In this document: piece after piece, positions 7,838 to 16,581 of the stretch
Layout: every line of letters starts with the position of its first letter
Position numbering within the stretch: the stretch's first letter is position 1
DNA from: a virus
Strand: one strand, 5' to 3'
Virus record (IMG/VR): IMGVR_UViG_3300028569_002827
Span: 1-48,921 of that record
Length of the DNA stretch: 48,921 nucleotides
Program-made: the position numbers and the translations under genes
The notes under the pieces: generated by a model
Databases searched by the model: none
Seen by the model: only the letters and a program-made list of their open reading frames with translations
What the model was told of the DNA's origin: nothing

Positions 7838-8536
7838 ATGTTGCAATTCGAAGACGGACAGGAAAATACTTCATACACGACTGCCATGCGCAGTCCCCGC
7901 ATCATCCGCGATGCGGCCAACGACCCTTACTTCCGGGCTGCAATCAATGCAGCCAAGACCCGCACATACAGAGCAGCGGTTTCTGCCCGGCTGAGCACCT
8001 CGGAGCGGGAAGACCTGTATCAGGAAATCTTGCTTGACCTTCTCGAACGTGAGGCTCAATTTAATCCCGAGAAGGGCAGCCCCGGAACATTTACCGGTTT
8101 TGTGTCCGAGCACCGAACCGCCGAATTTCTCAAGGCCCGCAAGACAGACAGAGAGCGCTTGACCTTTGCCTCGGGTGAAGACGTTGACACGTTGGAGATT
8201 GTCAACATCAGCCAAGTACGACAAGGAATGGACCAGACGCAGGACGCGGCCAATGACGACGATGCTGCGCCGATCGGTTCAAGTGGATCAAATCACCGAT
8301 CTCAATGGTTTGATGGGGACGACGATCTCTTTTCAAACTCCAACACTCTCCACGACCTGGAGACAGCACTGGCGCACATGAGCGAAGAACAAGCCGAACT
8401 CTTGGACTTGCTTGCTTCGCACCAGGACCTACCCACGGCATCCAAAGCCTGCGGTATGTCTACCGCCACCTTCTACCGCCGCGTCGCCGAACTGCAAATG
8501 CACCTTCGCATGTTCGGTATCAGGACTGCCGCCTGA
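7838..8536 (+). CDS. Sigma-70-family-like factor
   Basis: 232 residues. Residues about 48-90 read as sigma region 2: STSEREDLYQEILLDLLER, then FNPEKGSPGTFTGFVSEHR-AEFLK, matching the helix that contacts the -10 element. An acidic low-complexity linker (about 120-165) separates it from a C-terminal HTH (about 175-225: MSEEQAELLDLLASH, followed by STATFYRRVAELQMHL), placed like region 4. Phage-encoded sigma-like proteins can redirect host RNA polymerase or act as atypical regulators. This could control later operons, although no matching promoter motif was established. Its divergence from host sigma factors makes DNA binding without sigma activity the main alternative. Confidence 0.75.
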   Translation: MLQFEDGQENTSYTTAMRSPRIIRDAANDPYFRAAINAAKTRTYRAAVSARLSTSEREDLYQEILLDLLEREAQFNPEKGSPGTFTGFVSEHRTAEFLKARKTDRERLTFASGEDVDTLEIVNISQVRQGMDQTQDAANDDDAAPIGSSGSNHRSQWFDGDDDLFSNSNTLHDLETALAHMSEEQAELLDLLASHQDLPTASKACGMSTATFYRRVAELQMHLRMFGIRTAA

Positions 8537-8542
8537 CCGATC

Positions 8543-8573
8543 GCGGGGTGGCTGAGAAAAACGCCCACCTCGC
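8543..8573. other. Stem-loop after the sigma-like gene
   Basis: GCGGGGTGG (8543-8551) pairs with CCACCTCGC (8565-8573), nine pairs with one G-U. It is followed by an A-rich rather than T-rich stretch, so it is not a canonical rightward terminator; on the minus strand it would be preceded by T residues. A processing or pause signal is possible. Confidence 0.4.
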
Positions 8574-8652
8574 TCAGTAAAAACCTTTAACACCTGCAAA
8601 CTCCGCGCCCCCTTGGGCAGCGGTGGTAGGCCAACTCACGCCCGGAGATTTG

Positions 8653-9078
8653 ATGAATTACAAAAACGACCTAATTGAAACCTCACGCAGCCACTTGGGT
8701 CTGGGTGTGGATATTGGCCGCGCAGCGTTGCAGCCGGTTTACGTCCCTATTGAAAAACTGTCGGAGGCCAATCTGTGTGACTGGGTGGCTAGTGCGCTGG
8801 TTGGCCATTGCATTCAGTACCACGAGGGCCTGCTGCTGCGCGATCGCTCTGAGACAAGTAGCGACCTGACCACCAAAGATCGCGCACGAATTCACTCCGT
8901 CGCACGGCGCGCCTGGATCGCCTGTGAACTTGGGCTGGTTCACCTCTTTAGCCAAAAGGTGGGCGATGACCACTACCGATACATGGCCATGCGCTCCAGT
9001 TCCCCTCTGAAGCCCCCCGAAATCCGTACCCAGCTGCGTATCGCGCAGATGGCTCCAAGCAACCCAAAGCCCCACTGA
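8653..9078 (+). CDS. Unknown early phage protein
   Basis: 141 residues from ATG 8653, which has GGAGA (8644-8648) at correct spacing; the GTG 30 bases upstream does not. Mixed alpha/beta composition without recognised motif. The segment DLTTKDRARIHSVARRAWIACELG suggests a helix-rich core. It lies at the start of the tightly packed replication/recombination block and is separated from the next gene by only 14 bases, so it probably belongs to that operon. Confidence 0.55.
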   Translation: MNYKNDLIETSRSHLGLGVDIGRAALQPVYVPIEKLSEANLCDWVASALVGHCIQYHEGLLLRDRSETSSDLTTKDRARIHSVARRAWIACELGLVHLFSQKVGDDHYRYMAMRSSSPLKPPEIRTQLRIAQMAPSNPKPH

Positions 9079-9092
9079 AAGAAAGAGCACCC

Positions 9093-9617
9093 ATGACGCC
9101 CGAACCAGAAGTGCTGGATGAAATAGGCCAGCTTTACATGAATGAGCTGGACAAGCTCCCGCTGCAAGACCTTGACCGGATGATCAAACAGGTCACTGCT
9201 GCCAAAGACACTGCCGCTTTGTACCTCAACGCATTGCAGTCCACCTTGCACAGTCGCTTGGGCGGCCATGCCCAACAGCTTCGCCAAGAGGCTGGCAAAT
9301 CCACCGGCACTGTGCGCTTTGAGGTCGATGGCTACATGGTCGTCGCCGATTTGCCTAAGCGCCCTGAATACAACCAGGTCAAGCTCAAAGAAGCCGTGGA
9401 AGCGCTGCGTAAATGGGGCGAGGACCCGGAGAACTATGTCGGCATCGAAATCAAAGTCGCCGAGTCCAAGTACACCGCCTGGCCACCCGGTATCCGCGAC
9501 TTATTCGAGCCTGCACGCACGCTCAAAACGGGCAAGCCCAGCTACAAGCTCGAGCAGATCAAGACCGGAGAAATCCCCGACGCTGCCAACGACAGTCACT
9601 TTGGCGGGGGTGTTTGA
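9093..9617 (+). CDS. Early phage protein preceding the Sak4-like ATPase
   Basis: 174 residues: an N-terminal helical hairpin (LYMNELDKLPLQDLDRMIKQ, then a second helix) and a mixed C-terminal half with KWGEDPENYVGIEIKVAESKY. No assigned family. Its TGA shares a base with the ATG of the RecA-fold ATPase (TGATG), strongly suggesting coupled expression and a role in the same recombination/replication step. A host-nuclease inhibitor or recombination partner would fit the position, but nothing in the sequence proves it. Confidence 0.6.
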   Translation: MTPEPEVLDEIGQLYMNELDKLPLQDLDRMIKQVTAAKDTAALYLNALQSTLHSRLGGHAQQLRQEAGKSTGTVRFEVDGYMVVADLPKRPEYNQVKLKEAVEALRKWGEDPENYVGIEIKVAESKYTAWPPGIRDLFEPARTLKTGKPSYKLEQIKTGEIPDAANDSHFGGGV

Positions 9618-10411
9618 TGGCAATCTCACTTGCACAACTCACCCGCGCCAATACGCCCAAGCCACCCCGCATTCTGATTCACGGTGTTGCAGGCGTTGGT
9701 AAAACCACCTTCGCCGCAGAAGCCAGCAAACCTGTGTTCGTGCAAACGGAAGACGGTCTGGGAACAATTCCGGCAGCTAGCTTTCCGCTTGCACGCACGT
9801 TTGAGGAAGTCCTTGAGTCACTGGCCTCGCTCTACACCGAAGACCATGACTTCAAAACCGTGGTCATTGACAGCGTTGACTGGCTCGAGCCCTTAGTTTG
9901 GGGCAAGGCCTGCCGCGACAACGGCTGGGGATCGATTGAAGACGCCGGGTACGGCAAAGGCTACGTGGCCGCTTTGAGCCTATGGCGTCAGTACATCGAC
10001 GGCCTGAACGCACTGCGTGACGACCGTGGCATGACCGTTGTGCAAATCGCGCACACCGACATCAAGCGTTTTGACTCGCCCGAGCACGACCCCTATGACC
10101 GGTACGTCATCAAGTTGCACACCCGTGCAGCGGCGCTGATGCAGGAGCACTCCGACATCGTGCTGTTTGCCAACTACCGCATTTCCACCGTGAAGGCCGA
10201 TGTCGGCTTCAACAAAAAAGTAAACCGCGCCATGGGCTCGGGGGAGCGGGTGATTCACACCGCCGAGCGCCCAGCCTTTTTGGCCAAGAACCGCTATGGC
10301 CTTCCCGAGACCCTGCCACTGGACTGGCAGTCCTTTGCCCAGGCCATGCCCGATGTGATCAAGCCCATGTTGATCACCAACCCAGTTACCCCCACCAACC
10401 CCACCACCTGA
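9617..10411 (+). CDS. RecA-fold ATPase, phage Sak4-type recombination protein
   Basis: 264 residues from the ATG at 9617. Walker A is HGVAGVGKTTFA (about residues 22-33), and the Walker B strand is KTVVIDSVDWLEPL (about 79-92). The overall length and early Walker A fit the phage AAA_24/Sak4 group of minimal RecA-like single-strand annealing ATPases rather than full-length RecA. It is followed by a DUF669 protein, a Cas4-like nuclease and an SF2 helicase, the usual company of such recombinases. Likely role: homologous strand annealing or exchange during phage replication, in the cytoplasm. Confidence 0.8.
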   Translation: MAISLAQLTRANTPKPPRILIHGVAGVGKTTFAAEASKPVFVQTEDGLGTIPAASFPLARTFEEVLESLASLYTEDHDFKTVVIDSVDWLEPLVWGKACRDNGWGSIEDAGYGKGYVAALSLWRQYIDGLNALRDDRGMTVVQIAHTDIKRFDSPEHDPYDRYVIKLHTRAAALMQEHSDIVLFANYRISTVKADVGFNKKVNRAMGSGERVIHTAERPAFLAKNRYGLPETLPLDWQSFAQAMPDVIKPMLITNPVTPTNPTT

Positions 10412-10433
10412 AATTGAAAAAGGAGAAATCACC

Positions 10434-10946
10434 ATGGCTTCATTCGGACAAACTTTCGACGCATCCTCAGTTGAACCCAGCAGCGGCTACGAAGTCCTGC
10501 CACCCGGTAAATACCTCGCCCAAATTGTTGCAAGCGAAATGCGTGCAACCAAAGACGGCATGGGCCAGTACCTCTACCTTGAGGTAGATGTCATTGAGGG
10601 GCAGTACGCAGGGCGCAAGCTCTTTGACCGCCTGAACCTCATCAACGCCAATGCAGATGCTGTGCAAATCGCACAGCGCACGCTGTCATCTATCTGCCGT
10701 GCCGTTGGCAAGTTGCAGGTCAGCAATTCGGAGCAGTTGCACCTCATTCCATTGATTGCTGATGTGCGTGTGCGCCCCCCGAAGGGTATGTATGGCGAGA
10801 GCAACTCGGTCCGCTACCTGCCTCGCAGCGGTCAGGCTGCAAACGCCCCCACATTCAGCACTGGTCCAGCCAACCCGCCAGCGCGTCCTGCCGTTGCTAC
10901 AGCAACGCCTGCTGCCAACGGACTGCCCTGGAAGCGCCAAGCCTGA
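10434..10946 (+). CDS. DUF669 protein (probable phage ssDNA-binding protein)
   Basis: 170 residues with the DUF669 core: YEVLPPGKYLAQIVASEMR, a strand set with LYLEVDVIEGQYAGRKLFDRLN, and VRVRPP-GMYGESNSVRYL. The C-terminal 45 residues are Pro/Ala-rich and disordered, as in many single-stranded-DNA-binding proteins, although the usual acidic tip is absent (it ends KRQA). The gene lies immediately after the Sak4-type ATPase with AAGGAG upstream of its ATG. DUF669 proteins are found next to phage recombinases and are thought to act as SSB-like partners. That role is inferred from family and context. Confidence 0.82.
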   Translation: MASFGQTFDASSVEPSSGYEVLPPGKYLAQIVASEMRATKDGMGQYLYLEVDVIEGQYAGRKLFDRLNLINANADAVQIAQRTLSSICRAVGKLQVSNSEQLHLIPLIADVRVRPPKGMYGESNSVRYLPRSGQAANAPTFSTGPANPPARPAVATATPAANGLPWKRQA

Positions 10947-10957
10947 GGTCCCACTGC

Positions 10958-11359
10958 ATGCACGAACACTTCACATTGCATCAACACGCGCTTGAGCCGG
11001 TTCACCTGCCGGACTCAGCGCAGGGCTGTCGGGAGCGAATGGCAGCGCTGCAAGGCGAGATTGCCTCCATCCGCATCCAGATTGCCACAACCGATATTCG
11101 GCGGCAGACGGAGAAAAAGACGCTTGATGCTGCCTGGTTCCACCGCGCCAAAACCGCGCTGCGTTTAAAGCAGCAGGAGCTGGCGCAGGTGACTGTGCAT
11201 CTTGCGACCTTTGATAAACGCGCTGCGCCCAATCACCGTGATGCCTTCAAAGACACCTTGATTGAAGTGGTGCGTGAAAACTGCAATGACCAAGAGTGGG
11301 CGGGCCTGGTGCAGCGTGCGCGTTACTTACACGCGAGCCAAGGAGGAAACCATGGCTGA
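10958..11359 (+). CDS. Unknown helical protein of the recombination operon
   Basis: 133 residues with a His-rich N-terminus (HEHFTLHQHALEPVHL), a long central helical/coiled-coil stretch rich in Gln, Arg and Ala, and a short C-terminal part. GAGGT precedes the ATG at 8 bases. Its stop overlaps the start of the PD-(D/E)XK nuclease by 8 bases, so expression of the two is coupled. No family recognised; a nuclease accessory role is possible from coupling alone. Confidence 0.55.
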   Translation: MHEHFTLHQHALEPVHLPDSAQGCRERMAALQGEIASIRIQIATTDIRRQTEKKTLDAAWFHRAKTALRLKQQELAQVTVHLATFDKRAAPNHRDAFKDTLIEVVRENCNDQEWAGLVQRARYLHASQGGNHG

Positions 11360-12305
11360 ACTGCCCGTCATCACAAGCCTCACCCGCGAGGCCATCTTCT
11401 CGGGCTATGAAGCGGATGCCAGTGACGGGTTTCGCAGCCACCTTGGCGCGTCCCTCATTGGCAAGGAATGCGAGCGTGCGCTTTGGTACGACTTTCGGTG
11501 GGTGACGCGCAGCAAGCACCCAGGACGGTTGTTGCGCTTGTTTGAAACCGGTCAACTGGAGGAAGCACGTCTGGTGCTCAACCTGCGGCGCACCGGTGCA
11601 ACCGTGCTCGAAGTCGATCCCGAGACCGGGCGTCAGTTTCGAGTGCAGGCCCATGGCGGCCACTTTGGTGGCTCGCTTGACGGTCTTGCCATCAATTTGC
11701 TTGAAGCACCCAAAGCCTGGCACGTGCTGGAGTTCAAGACGCACTCCAACAAGAGCTTTGGCGATCTGGTGGCCAAGAAGGTGCGCGAGTCCAAGCAGCA
11801 GCACTTTGCCCAGATGCAAATCTACATGCACCTGATAGGCATTACCCGAGCGATGTACTTGGCTGTGAACAAGGACACCGATGACCTGTATGTCGAACGC
11901 GTGGAGGCAGATGTCACTTATGCGGAACTTCTTCTGGAAAAAGCCCGTCGAATCATCTTCGTCCAAACCCCACTGCCACGCATCAGCGAGGACCCCAGTT
12001 GGTATCAGTGCCGCATGTGTGACCACGCACCGGTTTGCCATGCAAGCGGAAACAGCGTGGTGGCACCTGCGATCAATTGCCGTACTTGCCTGCACTCAAC
12101 ACCCGTGGATGGTGGTTGGCATTGCGACCGGCATCAAAAACGCCTGACCGAAGTCGATCAGCGCACCGGCTGTGAGCAGCACCTGTATTTGCCGCCACTT
12201 GTCCCTGCAACGCAAGTCGATGCAGGTGACGACTGGGTTGACTACGAATTTTCCAACGGGGTGCGCTGGCGCGATGCCGGTTTGAACAAGCACGCCGCCA
12301 ACTGA
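11352..12305 (+). CDS. Cas4/RecB-like PD-(D/E)XK nuclease with Fe-S cysteines and extra zinc-finger-like tail
   Basis: 317 residues with AGGAGG upstream. The nuclease core shows Asp110 (GSLDGLA) and Glu127-x-Lys129 (LEFKTH), the D...ExK metal site. Cys40 (GKECERALW) plus a C-x2-C-x5-C cluster (CRMCDHAPVC, about 229-238) reproduces the split four-cysteine pattern that holds an Fe-S cluster in Cas4, AddB and Dna2. A further C-x2-C ... C-x2-H set (CRTC, then CDRH) follows, which could bind zinc. Likely role: 5' or 3' end resection feeding the Sak4-type recombinase. It lies between that module and the SF2 helicase and is co-transcribed with them. Confidence 0.85.
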   Translation: MAELPVITSLTREAIFSGYEADASDGFRSHLGASLIGKECERALWYDFRWVTRSKHPGRLLRLFETGQLEEARLVLNLRRTGATVLEVDPETGRQFRVQAHGGHFGGSLDGLAINLLEAPKAWHVLEFKTHSNKSFGDLVAKKVRESKQQHFAQMQIYMHLIGITRAMYLAVNKDTDDLYVERVEADVTYAELLLEKARRIIFVQTPLPRISEDPSWYQCRMCDHAPVCHASGNSVVAPAINCRTCLHSTPVDGGWHCDRHQKRLTEVDQRTGCEQHLYLPPLVPATQVDAGDDWVDYEFSNGVRWRDAGLNKHAAN

Positions 12306-12350
12306 ATCCCCAACCGCAAACCTAAACGCAATTGAAATAGGAGTCCCGTC

Positions 12351-13925
12351 ATGAGCTTTTCCCTTCGCCCCTACCAAAGCGCTGCCATTCAAGGCATCTA
12401 CAACTACTTCCAAGATGAGAGCGGCAACCCGCTGGTGGTGATCCCCACCGCTGGTGGCAAGTCCCTCGTCATGGCCACCTTTGTCGAAGGCGTGCTCAAG
12501 GCTTTTCCCGATCAGCGCATTCTGATCGTGACGCATGTGCGTGAGCTGATTGAGCAGAACTTTGCCGAACTCCAAAAGCTCTGGCCTCAGGCACCGGCAG
12601 GCATTTATTCAGCAGGCCTTAAAAAGCGAGAGATCCGCGCACAGATTTTGTTCGCTGGTATTCAGTCCATCCACAAGCGCGTGTACGACGTTCAGCAATG
12701 CGATCTGGTGTTGATCGATGAAGCGCATCTGATACCACGTTCTTCGAACACGATGTACCGCAAATTTCTCGATGGTTTAAAGCGCCTGAACCCCGACCTT
12801 AAAGTCATTGGGTTGACGGCAACGCCGTACCGCTTGGACTCAGGGTTGTTGCACGAAGGCGAAGAGGCCATCTTCACCGACATCGCCTACGAGGTGTCGG
12901 TGCGCGAGCTGATCGACGACCACTACCTCTCGCCACTGATCTCCAAGCGCATGGCAACGCAAATTGACCTCACTGGTGTGGGCACGCGCGGCGGCGAGTT
13001 CATCCCTAAGGATCTTGAGGCGGCCATTGACCAGGACGCCATCACGCAAAGCGCGGTCAATGAAATTTTCTCGTACTCAACTAACCGCAAAAGCTGGCTG
13101 ATCTTTTGTGCTGGCGTGGACCACGCGTACCACGTGCGTGATGCGGTGCGAAGCAGAGGTGTGACCTGCGAGACGATTGTGGGCGATACGCCCAGCGCCC
13201 AGCGCGAGGCCATCATCAACGACTTCAAGGCCGGGCGTATTCAATGCCTGACCAATGCCAATGTGCTGACGACCGGCTTCAATGCACCTGCGGTAGACCT
13301 GATTGCGATGCTGCGCCCGACCAAGTCAGCGGGTTTGTATGTGCAGATCGTGGGTCGTGGCTGCCGCCTTGCACCGGGCAAGACCGACTGTCTGGTACTC
13401 GACTTTGCCGGGAATATTGCCCGTCACGGCCCGATTGACGCCATCAAGCCTAAAACGCCAAAAGCGGGTGAAGACGGTGATGCGCCCACCAAAGCCTGCC
13501 CAGAGTGCGACAGCATCGTTCATGCGGCGGTGCGCCAGTGCCCGGACTGCGGCCACATGTTTCCTGAGCCGCAAATCAAAATTGATGCAAGGGCCAGCAC
13601 TTTGGACATCCTGTCCGGTGGCCCACCCGAGTGGGTCCCGGTGACACGGGTGAGCTATGCCCGGCACGACAAGAGTGGCAAACCGCCGTCACTTCGGGTC
13701 GATTACTGGAGTGGCCTGAGTTCCCACAGCGAGTGGGTTTGCATTGAGCACCAAGGCTATGCCCGGCAAAAGGCAGCCAGTTGGTGGGCCAACCGGGCAC
13801 CGGGCCTACCGCTTCCCCGTGGTGTTGACGAGGCGCTGGCGGTGTCGCAGCGGCTTAAGTGCCCTTCACAGATCGCGGTGCGCCCGAGCGGGCGCTACAC
13901 AGAAATCGTTGGCGCACGCTTTTGA
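12351..13925 (+). CDS. SF2 DEAD/DEAH-box helicase with C-terminal zinc ribbon
   Basis: 524 residues; AGGAG precedes the ATG. Motifs in order: Q-tip/LRPYQ near residue 6, Walker A PTAGGKS (about 32-38), DEAH (about 124-127), TATPYR (about 156-161), and in the second RecA domain TTGFNAP and QIVGRGCR. A zinc ribbon, CPECDSIVHAAVRQCPDCG (about 385-403), follows the helicase core, and a ~110-residue C-terminal domain ends the protein. It should unwind or remodel DNA during phage replication or recombination. It is part of the same rightward operon as the nuclease and primase. Confidence 0.92.
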   Translation: MSFSLRPYQSAAIQGIYNYFQDESGNPLVVIPTAGGKSLVMATFVEGVLKAFPDQRILIVTHVRELIEQNFAELQKLWPQAPAGIYSAGLKKREIRAQILFAGIQSIHKRVYDVQQCDLVLIDEAHLIPRSSNTMYRKFLDGLKRLNPDLKVIGLTATPYRLDSGLLHEGEEAIFTDIAYEVSVRELIDDHYLSPLISKRMATQIDLTGVGTRGGEFIPKDLEAAIDQDAITQSAVNEIFSYSTNRKSWLIFCAGVDHAYHVRDAVRSRGVTCETIVGDTPSAQREAIINDFKAGRIQCLTNANVLTTGFNAPAVDLIAMLRPTKSAGLYVQIVGRGCRLAPGKTDCLVLDFAGNIARHGPIDAIKPKTPKAGEDGDAPTKACPECDSIVHAAVRQCPDCGHMFPEPQIKIDARASTLDILSGGPPEWVPVTRVSYARHDKSGKPPSLRVDYWSGLSSHSEWVCIEHQGYARQKAASWWANRAPGLPLPRGVDEALAVSQRLKCPSQIAVRPSGRYTEIVGARF

Positions 13926-13939
13926 TGACGAGCGCATAA

Positions 13940-14263
13940 ATGTTGTGTGCTATTTGCAGGCGTGATGCCCGAGGGTATGGGTTCGCGCCTTGTTTGATCC
14001 GTATTGATGCGCCGAGCGTGAAGTTGTGCTCCAGGCGCTGTCAAAACATTGCAGCAAGGCTAAAGGGAATGATTGATCCAAACCAACACGAAACCAATGC
14101 GCTGGCAACGGCCTGTCAGACAGGGGGCGAGTACGTCGAGTCACTCGCCAAAACAGATCTGGCCAGTTTCACCGCAGTGGAGTGGTCAACCTTGATTGAT
14201 GTGGTCGTGACCGCGTTTCAAGACTCACTTCGTACTGCCTATGCAGACGATCCACCATTTTGA
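13940..14263 (+). CDS. DUF6511 family protein
   Basis: 107 residues. The N-terminus has a CxxC pair and downstream Cys pair (MLCAICRRDARGYGF, then LCSRRCQNI), a likely zinc-binding knuckle. It is followed by a helical half with MIDPNQHETNALATACQTGGEYV and VVTAFQDSL. This pattern matches DUF6511 proteins, which occur in phages between helicase and primase genes. Function unknown; nucleic-acid binding or a helper role in priming is plausible. It ends within a few bases of the primase start, consistent with coupling. Confidence 0.7.
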   Translation: MLCAICRRDARGYGFAPCLIRIDAPSVKLCSRRCQNIAARLKGMIDPNQHETNALATACQTGGEYVESLAKTDLASFTAVEWSTLIDVVVTAFQDSLRTAYADDPPF

Positions 14264-14271
14264 AGGAACGC

Positions 14272-16581
14272 ATGAATCCAAATAATTACATGGCCCATCT
14301 TGGGGCCACGCTCGTAGATCGCGGTTATGCCATTTTGCCGATCCAGCCTAGCACTAAGAAGCCGGGCATGTTTCGCCTGGGTGCCTGGCAAGACTATCCC
14401 AAGTGGAGCCGTCACTGTGAGCGCGACACGACTGAAAACGAAGTCGATATCTGGGGCGACTGGCCCGAAGCTGGCATTGGTATTGCCGCAGGCAAGGTGA
14501 TTGGCATCGACATTGATGTGCTGCAGTCCAAAGACATCGCGGTTCAGATTGAGGGCTTAGCTAAGCGGCTGCTGGGCGACACACCTGCAGTTCGTATCGG
14601 CAACGCCCCCAAGCGATTGCTGGTGTACCGTGCGGCCCAGCCCTTCAGTGGCTTTAAGTTCCCGCCCATTGAGGTCTTGGGTGTGGGGCAGCAGTTCATC
14701 GCCTATGGCATTCACCCGGATACCGGCAAGCCCTACGAGTGGCCCGTGCAAACCTTGGCCGACCTGAAAATCGAAGAACTGCCTGTCATCACCGAGGCAC
14801 AGGCTCGAGAGTTTGCGCGCCAGGCGTACGAGATGGTCCCCGAATCTATGCGCCCCAAAAGTCTGGCTGTAGGTTTGAAGTCTCCAGAGGCGTTCGCCAA
14901 TCTGCCCGAGCAACGCGGCACGTTCGAGGCAGTGCAAGACGCGCTTCAGTACATACCCAACCAGGACCTGGACTACGACAGTTGGGTGCGCATTGGCATG
15001 GCCATCAAAGGTGCGCTTGCCGAGCAGGGGTGGCCGCTCTTTGAGTCCTGGTCTGCGTCGTCCAGTAAAAACGATGCCAAGACAACCGCTAAAAGTTGGG
15101 GGAGCTTTTCACCTCAGCGCATTGGGGCGGGCACCATCTACAAGCTGGCGCTGGACAACGGTTGGATTCCGGACCCGGACCTGCAACTCAACGGTGAAAT
15201 TGTGATGAACGGACACCACCCGGCCAAGGAGATGCTGCAAACGCTGCAAACATCAAACCCCATCACGATTGATGGATCAGGTGCACCGCCAGTGCTGCCA
15301 CCACCCAAACCACTGCCTACGGGCTGGGACCAGGTGGGCGGCGTGATTGCCGACATGATGACGCTCATGGCGGCGACGGCCAAACGTCCCCAGCCCGTGC
15401 TGGCGCTCGGAGCCAGCCTATGCGCCATCGGCGCGCTAATGGGGCGCAAGTACCGCACTGAGAGCAACACGCGCTCAAACCTGTATGTCGTAGGCATCGC
15501 TGAAAGCGGCGCAGGAAAAAACCACAGCCGCGTGGTGATCAATGAGTTGTTTCGCAAAGCCGGGCTGCTGCAATACCTGGGCGGCAATAAGATCGCATCG
15601 GGTTCCGGTCTTTTGACGGCCATCCAGCGTCAGCCCGCCATTCTGTTTCAGCTTGATGAGTTCGGTATGTTTTTGTCGGCAGCCGCTGACCGTAAACGCT
15701 CGCCACGCTATGTGTGTGAAATCCTGGACCTGATGACCGAGCTGTACACCACATCAGGCACGACTTACTTTGGCATTGAGTACGCAAGCAACCAGCTCAA
15801 CAACGCGCACCGGGCCATTCACCAGCCCTGCGCCTGCATCTACGGCACCACCACGCCGATTCACTTTTGGCAGGCGCTCCAAGCATCCAATGTGGCCGAC
15901 GGCTCTTTGGCGCGTTTTCTTATTCTGGAGAGCGAGGACGATTTTCCCGACAGCAACGAGCTTTTTGGCACGATCGATCCGCCGCAAGACCTGATCGACC
16001 GGCTGCTGCTGATCCACCAGGGCGGTGGGCAGTTGAGCGGCAACCTCACGGATGTGGGTGCGATTGACGAGGTGCTTGTCGATCCGCGCGTGGTGCCTAT
16101 GAGCGCGCAGGCGCGTGACGCGTTTCGCGTGCTGGACCACGAGTTGCTGGTGCGGCTTCGCTTGTCGCGAGGCACCGGTTTTTCATCGATCCTGGCGCGC
16201 ATTGAGGAGAACGCCACCAAATTGGCGCTCATCCGCGCTGTGTCGCGCGATGCAGTGACGCCGCAGATCGAGGACCACGATGCGCATTGGGGGATTGCGC
16301 TCTCGCGCCACTGCGCTGAACTGACAATCCGAGAAGCCACTGCGCGCGTCTCAGAAAATCAGGTCGAGTCCAACCACAAACGCGCCCTGCAAATCCTGCG
16401 TGATGGCGACGCCGCTGGAATGTCCAAGAGCGAGTTCACCCGGCGCACCCAGTTCATGGACCACCGCCAGCGGGACGGCGTGCTGCGCACCTTGACCGAT
16501 GCCCATCTGGTCGAGGTTTTCGCCAAGCCAACGGGCGGCAGGCCCAGCCAATGGGTCAAACTGGCTGACGCATATGAGTAG
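14272..16581 (+). CDS. Bifunctional primase-polymerase / DUF3987 helicase-type replication protein
   Basis: 769 residues from the ATG at 14272, with AAGGA just upstream; the TTG at 14260 overlaps the preceding stop. The N-terminal prim-pol domain (about 1-180) holds the metal-binding GIDIDV near residue 80 and a conserved KRLLVYR. A PriCT-like segment with SWVRIGMAIKGAL lies around 235-300. The C-terminal half is DUF3987-like, with an atypical P-loop (GIAESGAGKNHSR, about 405-417) and FQLDEFGMF as Walker B. The C-terminus includes a winged-helix stretch. It should synthesise primers and unwind DNA at the phage origin. A repeat-rich gap that could be that origin follows directly. Confidence 0.88.
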   Translation: MNPNNYMAHLGATLVDRGYAILPIQPSTKKPGMFRLGAWQDYPKWSRHCERDTTENEVDIWGDWPEAGIGIAAGKVIGIDIDVLQSKDIAVQIEGLAKRLLGDTPAVRIGNAPKRLLVYRAAQPFSGFKFPPIEVLGVGQQFIAYGIHPDTGKPYEWPVQTLADLKIEELPVITEAQAREFARQAYEMVPESMRPKSLAVGLKSPEAFANLPEQRGTFEAVQDALQYIPNQDLDYDSWVRIGMAIKGALAEQGWPLFESWSASSSKNDAKTTAKSWGSFSPQRIGAGTIYKLALDNGWIPDPDLQLNGEIVMNGHHPAKEMLQTLQTSNPITIDGSGAPPVLPPPKPLPTGWDQVGGVIADMMTLMAATAKRPQPVLALGASLCAIGALMGRKYRTESNTRSNLYVVGIAESGAGKNHSRVVINELFRKAGLLQYLGGNKIASGSGLLTAIQRQPAILFQLDEFGMFLSAAADRKRSPRYVCEILDLMTELYTTSGTTYFGIEYASNQLNNAHRAIHQPCACIYGTTTPIHFWQALQASNVADGSLARFLILESEDDFPDSNELFGTIDPPQDLIDRLLLIHQGGGQLSGNLTDVGAIDEVLVDPRVVPMSAQARDAFRVLDHELLVRLRLSRGTGFSSILARIEENATKLALIRAVSRDAVTPQIEDHDAHWGIALSRHCAELTIREATARVSENQVESNHKRALQILRDGDAAGMSKSEFTRRTQFMDHRQRDGVLRTLTDAHLVEVFAKPTGGRPSQWVKLADAYE

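Noticed and set aside
11247-12095. A 282-codon frame on the minus strand opposite the nuclease gene
   Set aside because: It is a codon-structure shadow of a gene with recognised catalytic and Fe-S motifs, and it has no motif or ribosome binding site of its own.
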